Shown: positions 32,699 to 43,559 of the stretch, one piece after another
How the letters are laid out: each line of letters begins with the position of its first letter
Numbering within the stretch: the stretch's first letter is position 1
Origin: Darksidea phi
Lineage: Eukaryota; Ascomycota; Dothideomycetes; Pleosporales; Lentitheciaceae
NCBI GenBank assembly: GCA_030770425.1
Contig: JASJFT010000109.1
Location: 1-64,000, forward strand
Reading direction: 5' to 3'
Length of the DNA: 64,000 nt
The notes under the pieces: model-generated
The model's database searches: none
Seen by the model: only the letters and a program-made list of their open reading frames with translations
Told to the model about the DNA's origin: nothing
Position numbers and translations under genes: made by a program

Positions 32699-33326
32699 CT
32701 AGCCTTGTTTTCCACGGGTATCTGTGTCACTGGGTTTGACTCGCCTCTTCCTCGTCCTTCCAACCCCTGGAATCTCTGCACCAAACAAACAAGCAAGTGA
32801 TTCGCCTCGGTCAATGCCTCCTCTTTCCCCAAAAGATCTTCCTCTCAATCCGAAGGGAACGAACTCCTTGAAGGTGGGTTTGATATTGTTCCAGCGGCTG
32901 GGCTTGAATGAGTGCCTGTCAGGCCCGAAAACGGCAGAGTTGAAATTCATACCCCAGAGGTTTGCCATACGATTCTTGCCGGCTGAGACGCGGAGAGGCT
33001 GATCGCCTTTAAGACCGCCGCCCGTGGGAAGTGTGACGTCCCGGAAAGGACGGCGTCTAAACATAGGGAAGACAGGGCGTAGGCGCAGGGTTCACTGAGG
33101 ACATTGTCGGTCAGTCTATTCTCTTTCTCAGCCCGTCAAAATTTAGGAGGTCTATTCCTTTGGCTTGCATTTCGTCTCTTAGCTGCTCCCAGAAGCTTGA
33201 TAAATAGAGAGTTGCGAGACGATCGTCCATTCCGATAGTAACTTGGGCATGTAAGAACATTTTCAGGAAGCAATGCTCTGGCGTTCTGGTCGTCACTTTA
33301 ATCGCGTCCATCATCGATGCCATCAC
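32699..33326 (-). pseudogene. Second cytochrome P450 relic (C-terminal half)
   Basis: Minus strand. One frame (33326-33111) carries a degenerate I-helix to J-helix stretch, including YLSSFWEQLRDEMQAKG; after a stop, another frame (33064-32699) carries LPTGGGLKGDQPLRVSAG, then DRHSFKPSRWNN (PERF-like) and the haem region FVPFGLRGRSFGE. The pattern resembles CYP52/CYP63-type enzymes. The cysteine expected after Gly-x-Arg-Ser is absent (Phe stands there), the ExxR segment between the frames is damaged and the N-terminal half is missing. Clearly non-functional. Confidence 0.65.
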
Positions 33327-35103
33327 CGGATCAATACGTCTAATTCTTGCATTGATGCTCGCGCCGATTGTATCATACCAGATTATATGCTCGCTCTCAG
33401 TTGCCCTCGGTGAATTACCGCTTCCGCTTGTGGGTTAGCCTTTCGGCCTCTCGCACAGGCCACCGACCTCTACTCTCACCGCCCCAATCGTTGTATCCCT
33501 TCCTATTCCGGAATAGCGTTGCGAAAATCGTCAACCCATGGTCTTGTCTCGTTTCACCGCGTCCCGCATACCAGTTTAATTACGCATCAGTCGTCTCTCT
33601 ACGCAATGTCGCTTGTTGGGCACCCTTCGTTCGCCTACTGACGTCCCTCTAGATCATGGAGTACCGCCCTTCAACGCTTACAAGCGGTTATTTAGATATT
33701 CAAACTTGATAAAAACGGCAAGGCAATCTGGGGCGCGTACGCATTCACTTCTTGATAGTCACAGCCTTAGCCTCGCATTGTGTACGGCTTACTGCTTAAG
33801 CGGAAATCGCAGCCTCGTGGTAACCCTGCCATTCAGCCATGCGAGGCTGAACCTATACTGACTTCGTAGCCTTGCCGCTTCTAGGGAGCGCTTATTTCGA
33901 GGCTGAAATACAACCTTTAAATTGAGGAGCCACGCGTAACTATATTTTTGGTGTTATTTACGCCAGGACACGAAGCCAATGCGGAACGCCTATATAATAA
34001 AATACGTTAACAAGGACTAGAGCGAATGAAGTACTTCCTCTATTATAGTAGAGGAGTCATCCTCCTTTACATTGAAAATCGGATATTTGAGGTATACAGC
34101 TGAAAGGCATCCGGCAGGGCTTATACACGCCCTATTATTATCACCTCGTAGAATTCTCGCGTAACGCTCCGCTCACCTTTCTACTCCGCCCGAACTATCG
34201 GAGTGGTGCTTGCTCTAGACTAATATAAAGCAAGGCTTAACCTAGTCGACACGTCTAAACCTTCCGTAGCCCGTTTTAAGACTCTAAATTCACTCCCTAC
34301 TTACTACTATACTATTATATGAATACTTTACGATATAAAATATTGCTATTCTCCTGCCTTCTAAGGTCCTTCGTAGGGCTCTAAAAGGATACCTATACTT
34401 CACGATGCGAAGCGGCCAATCCGGTTCGGCAAAACTGCAGGCGGCGTTGAGCGGTACCGCTAGCAGAAAAGGGCTGAAGAGGGAGTAGGGCACGAGTAGT
34501 AACACAACGTCGCCCTTTGGGCTTCATTATAACAAGGGCAAGTTTACATATATTTTACCGTCTCCTTCGTCCCTCAACTCCTACCTATATAAATTTCGTC
34601 ATATCTCTTATGTCTCCTTTCATTCTATCATCACGGCCAACTCAACAACTTCACCCTTATCTCCAAGTCAAACCTTCCAATCTTCCACAGCTCCTTCTGC
34701 GAGCATATCGAACCTCATTCTCTGTCTTTATCAATCTGCGATTGGGCAGTTGTACCACGCCTCGCCTCTTCTCTTCAACATCGGATAAGCGCGAAACACA
34801 TCGCTTTCCACCAACCTACTCACCCATCCACTACCCCCCATCCTCGTCACATATCACGGCTAGAGATCTCTTCGACTATCCGCACGTGATCCCTAGCCAA
34901 GCGCATCGGCCTGTCACCTTCGTGCTACCTTTACCTCCTACACGCCACTCCCTCGACCATTCTCGCGACCTACAGTGTACTCTCCATAGATCCTTCGGTC
35001 TCGAAGCAAGCTCAACAAGCACAATCAATAAGCGAGCTTTGGACAGACTCCGTCAGGACCAAACATCGATCCAACTCGAAGAATAAACTGTTTCATAGTC
35101 AAC
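33327..35103. other. Gene-poor region, partly AT-rich and RIP-like
   Basis: About 1.8 kb. 33880-34500 is AT-rich with few CA/TG steps and looks like a RIP-mutated repeat remnant. A 10-bp inverted pair (agcctcgcat near 33769 and atgcgaggct near 33839) is visible. An open frame at 34517-35086 has no start at its head, an internal ATG at 34610 and Pro/Ser/Thr-rich composition; I treat it as leader or chance. A TATA-like tatataaa is at 34586-34593. Confidence 0.4.
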
Positions 35104-35514
35104 ATGGCCCAAGCCGTTCCGCTCGACATGTGGATATGTAGTACGTGTAACCAGGGAAATCTGCTCACATACGAAAACGTGTGTCTCCTTTCCTGTGGGC
35201 ACGTGGGGAACAACTGCTGCACAAATCTAGGTCAGCAGTACCCAGAAGGCACTGGACTCTTGCCTAGTCAACCAGATCTATCCTTCGGCTTCCAATACTC
35301 GCACGCTGCGCACCAATGCCACTCTGATATCGCGCCACTGCTCGCCCTTGGCTCGCACTTCGATGTTGCGGTACCGCTCAACACGACTTCGGATGGTGGT
35401 GCTGGCGGTGTTGCCCCTGGTGCATGGAGTTGCAACGAGTGTGGTGCTTCTAACTCTGATCTCACACCAGACTTTTGCCCCGTCTGTGGGGCTCAACGCC
35501 CCCCCAAGGCCTGA
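35104..35514 (+). CDS. Small RanBP2-type zinc-finger protein
   Basis: Intronless 136-residue ORF with A at -3 before the ATG. The C-terminal 35 residues have the RanBP2 zinc ribbon pattern: WSCNECGASN, then seven residues and FCPVCGAQRP (W-x-C-x2-C-x3-N-x-n-C-x2-C). The N terminus has a second Cys-rich element (MWICSTCNQGN, later LLSCGHVGNNCC) that may be another metal site or a degenerate copy. RanBP2 fingers bind RNA or ubiquitin in other proteins; which applies here is unknown. Such short Cys-rich proteins are common in Dothideomycete accessory regions. No signal peptide. Confidence 0.65.
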   Translation: MAQAVPLDMWICSTCNQGNLLTYENVCLLSCGHVGNNCCTNLGQQYPEGTGLLPSQPDLSFGFQYSHAAHQCHSDIAPLLALGSHFDVAVPLNTTSDGGAGGVAPGAWSCNECGASNSDLTPDFCPVCGAQRPPKA

Positions 35515-36010
35515 ATCATATTCTTCTCATTGCCTTCCTGCTTTTACCTCTTATATGTACTTGTTTTGGTATTTTCTTTTCTGAGAACAGCCTTGTTTTA
35601 CCATTGTGTTTGTAGATGTTAGTTGAGCTTGTTTGAACTTCTCGCGTCTTCGTTCCTTCTCCTCATACCCTCCCCCGGGATATGAGAGAAGGTTTACTAC
35701 CTTGTTCTTGGATCTATTCCTTCATCATTTTACCCCAGTCCTTTACCCGCTAAACCCCCTTTGCCTTCTTCAATACTATGCTTTTGCTATCATTCATTTC
35801 TTGTAAAAGTACTCGCTTTCTTATTTCCTTTCTTTACGTTAAACATCAATACCCTGTAGCATTACCTCAGATAGTTATCCCTAGAATGGACGCCTCGCCT
35901 TCACGAAGATCAGATATATTACTGTCCCTGTTGCCTATCTATTCGGCGTTTATAATGATCGGCTCATTACATAGTTTCGAAAGCTATAGTTCCATAAACT
36001 ATAGGTTCTT
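35515..36010. other. 3' flank of the zinc-finger gene
   Basis: About 500 bp, pyrimidine- and T-rich on the plus strand, with no gene. It ends at the direct repeat that marks the next insertion. Confidence 0.4.
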
Positions 36011-36023
36011 ATAGGGTAGTCAA

Positions 36024-37243
36024 CCCCTCCCCCAGGAGCTTGGGCCACTACCCGGCGTGACGTCACGTTGGCTCCTGGGCTGGCTGTATTTTTCGTGATT
36101 CTAATCACCTTATTATGTTTCAATATTTCGACATCTCACGTAATAGTATAGGTAGAAACTACACGATAATAATAGCTCCTAATTTACTAATAATATATAT
36201 AGACAGTTAAACGCGCCGACAACGCCGAAACCCCTACTATAGATACCCGTACCTAGTCCTCTAGACCCTCGCGCTGCTTAACTAATAACATATCTCGGTA
36301 CAGGTAGTAATAACGATAGTAATCCTCCCTAGCTAGGTAGCCCTATCGTCCTCCGCTTCTACGCTATCGTTCGTATCGTATCTACTATAGATACCAGCTC
36401 TATCTTCTACGTTAGGTATTCGCTCCCTCTATAGCGTACTAAGAAGGCCGATTCCTCCTTTTATAACGATCCTCCCTGTATAAGCTTTTCCTCTAGCCTA
36501 CGTAGACAGTATAGCTGTCTCTAGACAAAACGCCTATCCTCCTTATATAGGGCCTCGGACAGGAATATAATATAGGTAACTACTAATAGCTATATAAGAA
36601 TCCTATTACCGCTCGTTCCCTCAAATATATCTAACGTATAGTTAGTTTTATACTAATAGTTATTATAATTAAGGAGCCCTATTAATAGTACCTCCCGCTT
36701 GTAGTACTGGGGATACTCCGCCGCGATATTTAAAGGGTTTAGAGCGCTATACTCGAATAGCCTATTCTACTCTAGTTCCTTCTACTAAAGGTCCTACTAA
36801 AGGACTAGGCGAACGATCGTTGGCGAAGACATATAGTTAGTGGGTATTAATATAAGGAAGCTAGCTAAAGATAAGAGATAGATATAAGGAAGCTAGCTAA
36901 GAATAAGAGATAGATATAGTAAGGAAGCTGGCTGAGGATAAGAGATAGATATAAGTGGGATACTGGTATCATCGCGGGTAATTTTTATACTGTAGGTAGT
37001 AGTGTTGGTGCGCTAACTCCTCGCTACCGCTGTTAGTCTCCTAACGCTCTGTAGTTCGGCATTACATATTATTTCTCGTCCAGCGCCTTAATATTTAAAA
37101 TATCACCTCGTCGTACTATGTATAGCTCTATAGCTCTATTATCGTGTATAAGGTGTAGGTATAGCACCTCTACTATATATAAACTCCTCCTGTGTTTCGT
37201 GCGGACCTTCTAAAGAGACTCCTACTATGCAAATCCAAATCAA
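36024..37243 (+). mobile_element. 1.2-kb insertion flanked by a 13-bp direct repeat (family R1)
   Basis: ATAGGGTAGTCAA occurs at 36011-36023 and again at 37244-37256, bracketing 1,220 bp; this looks like a target-site duplication. The left end is GC-rich with an inverted pair (cccaggagc at 36031, gctcctggg at 36071) around a TGACGTCA palindrome. The body is AT-rich and CA/TG-poor. The right end (36975-37241) recurs in reverse at 46751-46990 and as a short terminal piece at 24642-24692. A 13-bp duplication and repeated 5'-truncated copies with the same end fit a non-LTR retroelement or its non-autonomous derivative. No coding capacity seen. Confidence 0.55.
36854..36955 (+). repeat. Three tandem units of 32-35 bp
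   Basis: Units start at 36854, 36886 and 36921, each with aaggaagct followed by a gataagagatagatat core. They lie inside the 1.2-kb insertion. Confidence 0.75.
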
Positions 37244-37256
37244 ATAGGGTAGTCAA

Positions 37257-37660
37257 AGTCTTGTAGACAAGTGATACAAATTAAATGATGGAGTAAGACC
37301 GGCCAAAATTTCATACACAATCTAGAGGATCCGCCCCATCCGGTCCACTGTTATCGAGCTCACGTCGGTCGGTCGCCGCAGTTCCTCTCCGCCAATAGCC
37401 GAACTCCCTCCTCACTTCCCAAAATTGCCCTTTGTTGCATGCATGTGAACGCTCCAGTCCCCCAAGAACGATTTACCGTTTTCACAAAGGATGACAAGAC
37501 AAATTGCGATGGCAGATCCCGAAGCAACGGTGCGGTTTTCGATTTCAATGGACGACACTGACCAACACCACGGTGAGATTAAGCCAATGTTAATATAGAC
37601 CCTATAAGGCCGATACTCGCGTACCAGCCAGCCAATTAATATCATAAATTTTCAGGAGCT
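37257..37660. other. Intergenic region
   Basis: About 400 bp between the insertion and the 3' end of the large secreted-protein gene. No gene seen. Confidence 0.4.
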
Positions 37661-40600
37661 CTAACACGGGGCCCTATCGCAATTCTGCATATTAACGCCC
37701 CACGACTTGTAGTGAACACATCTGTAAGTGAAATCCGCCCCACGAAGTTCTCCCTGGTCATTTCTGCAGTCGTGGTGCATCTTTCGTAGAGCAAAGGTAC
37801 AGTCATCTTTACCCATCTTCCAGTCATAACCCCTACGATAGGTTAGATATTATAGTACCTCTGTAATACCTAGAAAACTTACCTGCACCAGTTCATGTCC
37901 TCATAAGGTTCTGGATCACCTTGTTCAACTGTCGCGGCTCCCATAGTCAAATGATACCAATGGAAGTCGTTTGGATAAAATTGTGTTTGTCCAGAGGGGG
38001 GGTAATCGAACATATTCTTCCAATACTCACCGAACCCTTGGATGTCAGCCCCGTCATGACAGAATGCGTCAATGGCTCTGTTTAAATCATCGTCTGATAA
38101 AGGTCTACTGTGTCCCTTCATACACCTGCAGGGTAGGAGTACAGTTAGCAACACCTTTCATATGTTTGACCTATACCTGGGCCTGCTTACTCTGGTTTGC
38201 GGAGTCCTCCCGCTGGCGGCCAGGTTCGCACCTGGTCCTTCCATGGTGGGTTTATATCGTGAACACTGTCAGAAAGGTGGAGACTGTAGTCTATGCAGCC
38301 GATACCGGATATCAGAAAACCGGTAGTTCTACCCTGACCAGGGGTACACTGCTCCATCGCCTGCTTGATAACTGCTTTGCAGTTAGTTTTGTGTAGCCAT
38401 TCGTAGCCTGCACAGCCATCGCGAGGCGCATATTGGGCTCTCAGCCAGAAGGAGCGTCTATCCTTTACACCCCATTCACTAAAACCAAAGCGACGTGAAT
38501 GCTCCATGTCGTCTTTGACTTGCAAACCGTCATAATCGTTGCAAAACTGCTCCAAGGCGTCCTCAACGCTCATCCCGGCTCCTCCCTCTTGGTCTATTTC
38601 CTTCTTTCCTCGCGGTGCGCCAAAATCGTAGTTCCAACACGTTGCTGGATTGGGATTGTCGACGGAATAACTAGCAGTGCCGCAATTGGTCTTCACAAAA
38701 CCAGATTTGCTCATTCCACCGTCCCAGATGCCTAAATCATATCAGCCGATGGATAGGTAGTCGAACAAAGTTTAGGCACTCACATTCATCGTCCTCCTCG
38801 AAAATCTCAAACATATCTTCGCAAGTCATATCGCATTGCTCTGACTTATCGTCATGCCAGTCGAACGACCACTGAAAGTGCTCTTGATCGACAACATCCC
38901 ACTTCCAGTGAGCGATGTCACGTTTCTTCAGTTCGTCGTGATTGCTACAAGCGCTAACAATGCGTCTGAGAGTGTTCGGTTAGAAATATTTCAATACAAT
39001 CGCCAAGATCTCAACTTACTCCTTGAACCTCCTTTGGTCAACTCTGATTTTGTTACTGGTATCACAGGTTGCTTCTAGACCAGGTCCGTTCAACTCCTTT
39101 ATCCAATTCTGAAGTGCATCAAAATAACTAGGGTCCTCAACTTGGTAGATATAAGGGTCGTCGACCTTCTCACAGAAACAGCCATTGTTCTCACCCTGCA
39201 CACTACTATTAGCGCATATAACGACAGAAGAGCAATGGACCCACCTTGGAGCAGAAGCCGGTCTGCCATTGTTCCTTGGACTGGAATATCGGGAATGTTG
39301 GCCCGATCTTTACTGTACCTTTGCAATTGTCATCGACGCAGACAAGATCGTGGGGGCAGTTGAGTATCTCATCTGGGTCCACTCTAATGGTCTCCTCATA
39401 CAACATCTCAATAGTGAGTATATTGGCAGCCAGTACTGCCGCATCGTCGACAGAATCCAGGACTATCTTTGTAACCATTGCAGCTCTCATCATGAACTCG
39501 TTGAGCACGTTGGCCGCTGGGTTCTGGTTTCCAAACCACTCCCGAACTAGTAGGGTTACCATGGGTATTTCACCGACATTGATATTCGGAATTAAGGCCC
39601 CATCTGGATTATTCGCTGGGTTGAGAGGGTTGAGGGGGTTTGCTGGAATAAGTTGCGTCAAAATATCATTTAACGCTGTCAATGCTGCAGTGGAGAGTGT
39701 TGCTATACCCCTCTGGCATTGGATGGTTCTTGGTGGTGGTACGCGTGGAGTCAGGTTCGACCGACCTCGTCGCTTCTGCTGGCCAGCTTTGCAAGTTTCT
39801 TTGACTTTGTCAAGTCCCCACATGCCGAGGTAATCCAAGAGTCTATTTGCTGTGTCCTCTGGGATCTTAATATGGATGTCGCCTCTTTTCCCGTCTCCAT
39901 TGTCTTGTGCTAATTCTTCGATTAGAACACCCTGTGGTACGACGTCAGTATGATTCTCTTAACAATTTTCGACAAGTTCGTAGGGCTGTGTCGAATATCC
40001 ACATACCTCGTTAGGCGCGTGCGTCGGTGCCGGAGGTATAGTGGAGACCGATATAGTAGCCATGATACCATTGTCCGTTCCGGTCGCAATGGCAATGGCG
40101 CTTGCGCCCTTGTGTGCATTCAACTGCGCGAGCGCACCATAATTCCCCGTGTCCGCAAAATTGACGCTTCCCGGCGCTTTAGCTGCATTGATGCCTGCAC
40201 CAATTCCTGCTCCTACAGCGGCGCCAACAGCTGCCGCCACCAAGTTGCTAAATATTTCACCAAGGGTGAAAGCAGCAATCAGAACAAAGCGTTTTGTATG
40301 CAAACTCAAAGAGCTCTCTTGTAGTAGCTTGGCGAGGGCGTTCTGGCACTCCTGCATGCTGTTCGGGTCTTTGCACTTGTCGTTCAACACCTTGTCCATG
40401 TCGCTCTGCATTTCAGGACCGAACACAACGTGGACGCCATCTTCTGGTATTTCTTCGATTAGACCCGTCGGAAATATCGCCACGGATCGTTTCTCGACCC
40501 TGTCGTCTCCCTATTGGACTGTCAGTGGACGGTGCAGTAGCAGCGAGGGCATTCACCTCGTAGTTGTAATATTGCTGGATATCACCCATTGTGATGGTCG

Positions 40601-40730
40601 GAATCTCTCCATCTAGTCGGGCTCGAGTAGGCTCACTACCCTTTGCTGTGGTGGTCGGGGCAAAGGCTGCCCCAGAGACAACATGAACAAGCTTGCTTAT
40701 AGCAAGAGACAAGAGTAAAGCACGGCGCAT
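37661..40730 (-). CDS. Large secreted cysteine-rich protein with Kex2-like sites and glycine-zipper segment
   Basis: Eight exons on the minus strand: 40730-40557, 40510-40007, 39931-39245, 39195-39020, 38965-38784, 38731-38191, 38125-37883 and 37832-37661. They sum to 2679 nt (892 residues) with every phase matching and introns of 46-75 bp. A signal peptide is clear (MRRALLLSLAISKLVHVVSG). Dibasic sites follow: EKR-Ser at residues 64-67, TKR at 130-132, KRR at 279-281. Residues 133-168 form a hydrophobic Ala/Gly segment with small-xxx-small spacing (VGAAVGAGIGAG). The C-terminal 450 residues are Cys-rich; one part (TNCKAVIKQAMEQC then a Cys before IDYSLHL) resembles modules I remember from the tail of fungal killer-toxin-like chitinases, but there is no GH18 domain. 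I do not recognise the whole protein. No stops, so intact. Divergent from the metalloprotease gene. Confidence 0.8.
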
Positions 40731-40977
40731 TGTGAGTAGATTTTTATTGGGTGAAGTATTTCAGAAAAGAGTGTCGGACAGTTGATGGTGTATACAGTAT
40801 TTAGACATGAGCACTGTAAATTAAATATGGGAAAGCAGGCCTTCTTAGCTTGTGTACTTCCTCATACGTTGCATATTCGATTCTCTTTCTATTCTTGTCC
40901 ACTTTGTAGTGGAGAAAGACAAAAATGAGACACTAGGTTCGCTGCGGCAAGGCAGTTACGGGCGGCGTGATGACATT

Positions 40978-41190
40978 AGTATAGTGGTGTAGTGTCTATC
41001 ACTGCGGCAATATGAGACAATAATGGCGCAGCGAAACCAAACAGATCTTGCAGTTGCATGACATTGCCGTAACATAATTCAGTATAGTGGCGTAGTGTCT
41101 ATCCCTGTGGCAATGTGAAACAAAGATGGCGCGGCAAAAGCAAACGGATCTCACGGTTGTACGACATTGCGGCAATATGATTCAGTAACC
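40978..41190. repeat. Imperfect tandem duplication, period about 113 bp
   Basis: agtatagtgg starts at 40978 and 41091; each is followed by gtagtgtctatc, a gcggcaat- or gtggcaat-like step and atggcgc, with scattered substitutions. Many differences are transitions. Confidence 0.75.
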
Positions 41191-41442
41191 TTGTAATATT
41201 ATATCTTCAAATGCGTATTGAGTCAAGTATTCTCAACGTGGTTAGAAAACAAATGACCGCCGGAGATGGAAGACATCTGTTCTCTCATGCAGCACAGAAC
41301 CCTGGCGCAGCAGCATCATCACCAAAGGATTCTGCCCGACTTGAAACCACAATATGATCCATAACGCCTAAACTGCTACCTGTCGAAAAGCATATTGAAG
41401 CGTGTGTTTTCGCCGGGGCCAAAAACCAGATAGCTCGAGGTT

Positions 41443-41690
41443 GATATCTGTTCTCTTGTGCGGCACGCTCGCACAAGCGTAGGATCATCATCTCGAAAAG
41501 GTTTTGCCCGGACTTGCCGCAATGTGCTTGTCTCAAGATGATTCAGTATTTCAGCACTGATATCTGTTCTCTTGTGCGGCACGCTCGCACAAGTGCAGGA
41601 TCATCATCTCGAAAAGGTTTTGCCCGGATTTGCCGCAATGTGCTTGTCGCAAGGTGATTCAGTATGTCAGCACTGATATCTGTTCAAATG
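41443..41690. repeat. Near-perfect tandem duplication, period 116 bp
   Basis: gatatctgttc occurs at 41443, 41559 and 41675, giving two full 116-bp units and the start of a third. The units share tgcggcacgctcgcacaag and differ at only a few positions. A diverged relative may lie near 41270-41360. Confidence 0.85.
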
Positions 41691-41851
41691 AATATTGATG
41701 ACACTCCGAGGCTCGTCCAGAAACGCATATTGTCCAGAAGTGCGTAATCTATATATGAGATGCTGCTCCTCTCAGCCCTTCTGATCATTCTTCAAGACCT
41801 CGAAAAATCACCTGTTCTTATCAAATCCATTCAACAATTTTGCTTTATATC

Positions 41852-43421
41852 ATGGTCTGGCGAGCGACTTATATGTTAGTGCTATGGACGCTGTGCTGTA
41901 CGGTATTAGTGAGTGGTTACCAAATCGACAGGTCGTGTGAAAGCGCAGGCATTGGTGAGTTGAACCAGATGGCTACTCCGTACCAGTTGCTCACAAGGAT
42001 AGCTCCCCAAATCCAAGATGCGCTGAATCAGGCATTCGCATTTGCTCGCGCCGGAATCGACGCGCTTCAACTAGGAGCCAAAATGTACGAGAAAGAAAAG
42101 TGGGAAGATGAACTGGATCCTCCCCGACCTCAAGAACTCGATGATCTCATAAAGCTCGTGTTTGCACATGATGACATCATCAACGATATGGTTCCGCACC
42201 TTGGACATCCTTATTACAAGATGAATATGAAGAATCTGAAACTATACAAAGTTTATAGTATGGAAGCTATAAGCCATATGGCTTGCCTTCTCAGAAGAGA
42301 AATTGCTAATCGGTGCCACAGTGGTTCTACAGGACATCTTAGAGTATATTGAGAAACCTGGGCCAACAGACTCGCCGGGAGAGAACGACGTGGTAAGTGC
42401 AAGATCTTTTTTATCCGCATTAGGTACTGAACTGTGTCGACAGACCATATATTGCGATGGAAAGCGCCTGAAATACTCTCCCAATAAGCTATATGTGCTT
42501 GACACGGGTAAGTGTGACGCCCACAGTGACTTGAGGTCCTGTATTTATGCTTTGCAAGTACGAAGTGGCTACTTACACAGCGTAGAAAAGGACAACATCA
42601 AGCTGGGTACGAGGTTTGGATTAGCGCACGACTGTGCTGAGAAATACCCTATCGTCTACAGTACCATGGCTGTGACATGGGGTAGGCTCAGGGGCGATAC
42701 CAGTAAAGGTCAAAAGCTCAAGTATTCGTCAGTGATGCAACTTTGTAAAGGAACCGTCGAAAACATCAAGAAAGGCACGTACGGTAATTATCAGGGTTTC
42801 AAAAAATCTAACCTACTGGCAAAATGGGCAAACCATCGAACTATTTCAAAAGAGAAGAAGTTCGGCTTTAGGCACATTGGTGAGTACCCCGGTTGAGGCC
42901 ATGACATTAAACTGAAACGCTAAAACTAGATGCAATAAACCAACTGGATCTCCTCTTGTTGCATGAATTAACGCATACGCGTACGGCCGACCTTGACGAT
43001 GTAAGTGTCTCGCGCAATACACTAGACCATGTGTGGCAATGGCTTAATTCAAGTTATAGGTCAAAGTACAGGGGCTTGCGACTTTTGGAATTCCCAAAGT
43101 CGCGTATGGATGGGACAAGATTAAGATGCTTGCAAAAAGCAAACCCTATGTGGACACCCTGGCTAAGAAAGCAGCCGACAACAACGCCGACACAGTACGT
43201 TTCATAGGCAAAGAGACTATACCCCAAATATAAAGCTGACAACACGTTTTCAGGTCGCCTATTTTGCATTAGGTACGTGTGTTAGGCTTTTTGTTGAGAG
43301 ACATTTCTAAATGTAAACAGGTTGCTATCTAATGTCTACCACAGACGAATCGGGGGCCTTTGCGATCCACGCTGATGGGAGAATCAGGCAATTGGATAAA
43401 CCGGTGGAGTTCAACAAATAG
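41852..43421 (+). CDS. Secreted aspzincin-like (M35-type) metalloprotease
   Basis: Seven exons: 41852-42257, 42295-42392, 42444-42879, 42930-43000, 43060-43194, 43254-43272 and 43321-43421, total 1266 nt (421 residues), all phases consistent. A signal peptide is clear (MLVLWTLCCTVLVSG after MVWRATY). Residues 325-329 are His-Glu-Leu-Thr-His, the HExxH zinc site, within LLLLHELTHTRTADLDD; downstream VAYGWDK and NADTVAYF match the closing segments of fungal M35-like peptidases, where a conserved Asp supplies the third ligand (family knowledge). It should cleave proteins outside the cell. Exon 6 is only 19 nt. Intron 1 is only 37 bp (gtatgg to tcag) and is the weakest; without it the frame stops. 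The rest of the N terminus is helical without a recognised domain. Confidence 0.8.
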
Positions 43422-43559
43422 CAAGGAGAGTGATGTCTTGCCAAACCATAGTTTAGGGAAATTGTATAACTTCTAGTAAGAGGAAGCGATAGTGTCCGTT
43501 GGGTGTCTTACAGGACGGTGGGGTCTGGGTTAATCATTGCTCCTTCCATTTCGTTGAAT

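Larger units (their letters stand above)
40731..41851. promoter_or_regulatory. Shared 1.1-kb promoter of two secreted-protein genes
   Basis: Region between the divergent ATGs at 40730 and 41852. It contains two different tandem duplications (listed separately) and a TATA-like ctatatatga near 41749, about 100 bp before the metalloprotease ATG. No gene is visible within it. Confidence 0.55.

Noticed and set aside
34517..35086. Open frame of 189 codons before the RanBP2-type gene
   Set aside because: Begins without ATG, low-complexity Ser/Pro/Thr composition, no domain; more likely leader or chance.
39246..39833. Plus-strand frame of 195 codons inside the secreted-protein gene
   Set aside because: Antisense to exon 3 of a gene whose eight exons all keep phase; no ATG context or family.
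42497..42526. gtaagt near 42510 as an intron donor in the metalloprotease gene
   Set aside because: The nearest acceptor would give an intron of about 19 bp; reading through keeps the frame and a Cys pair.
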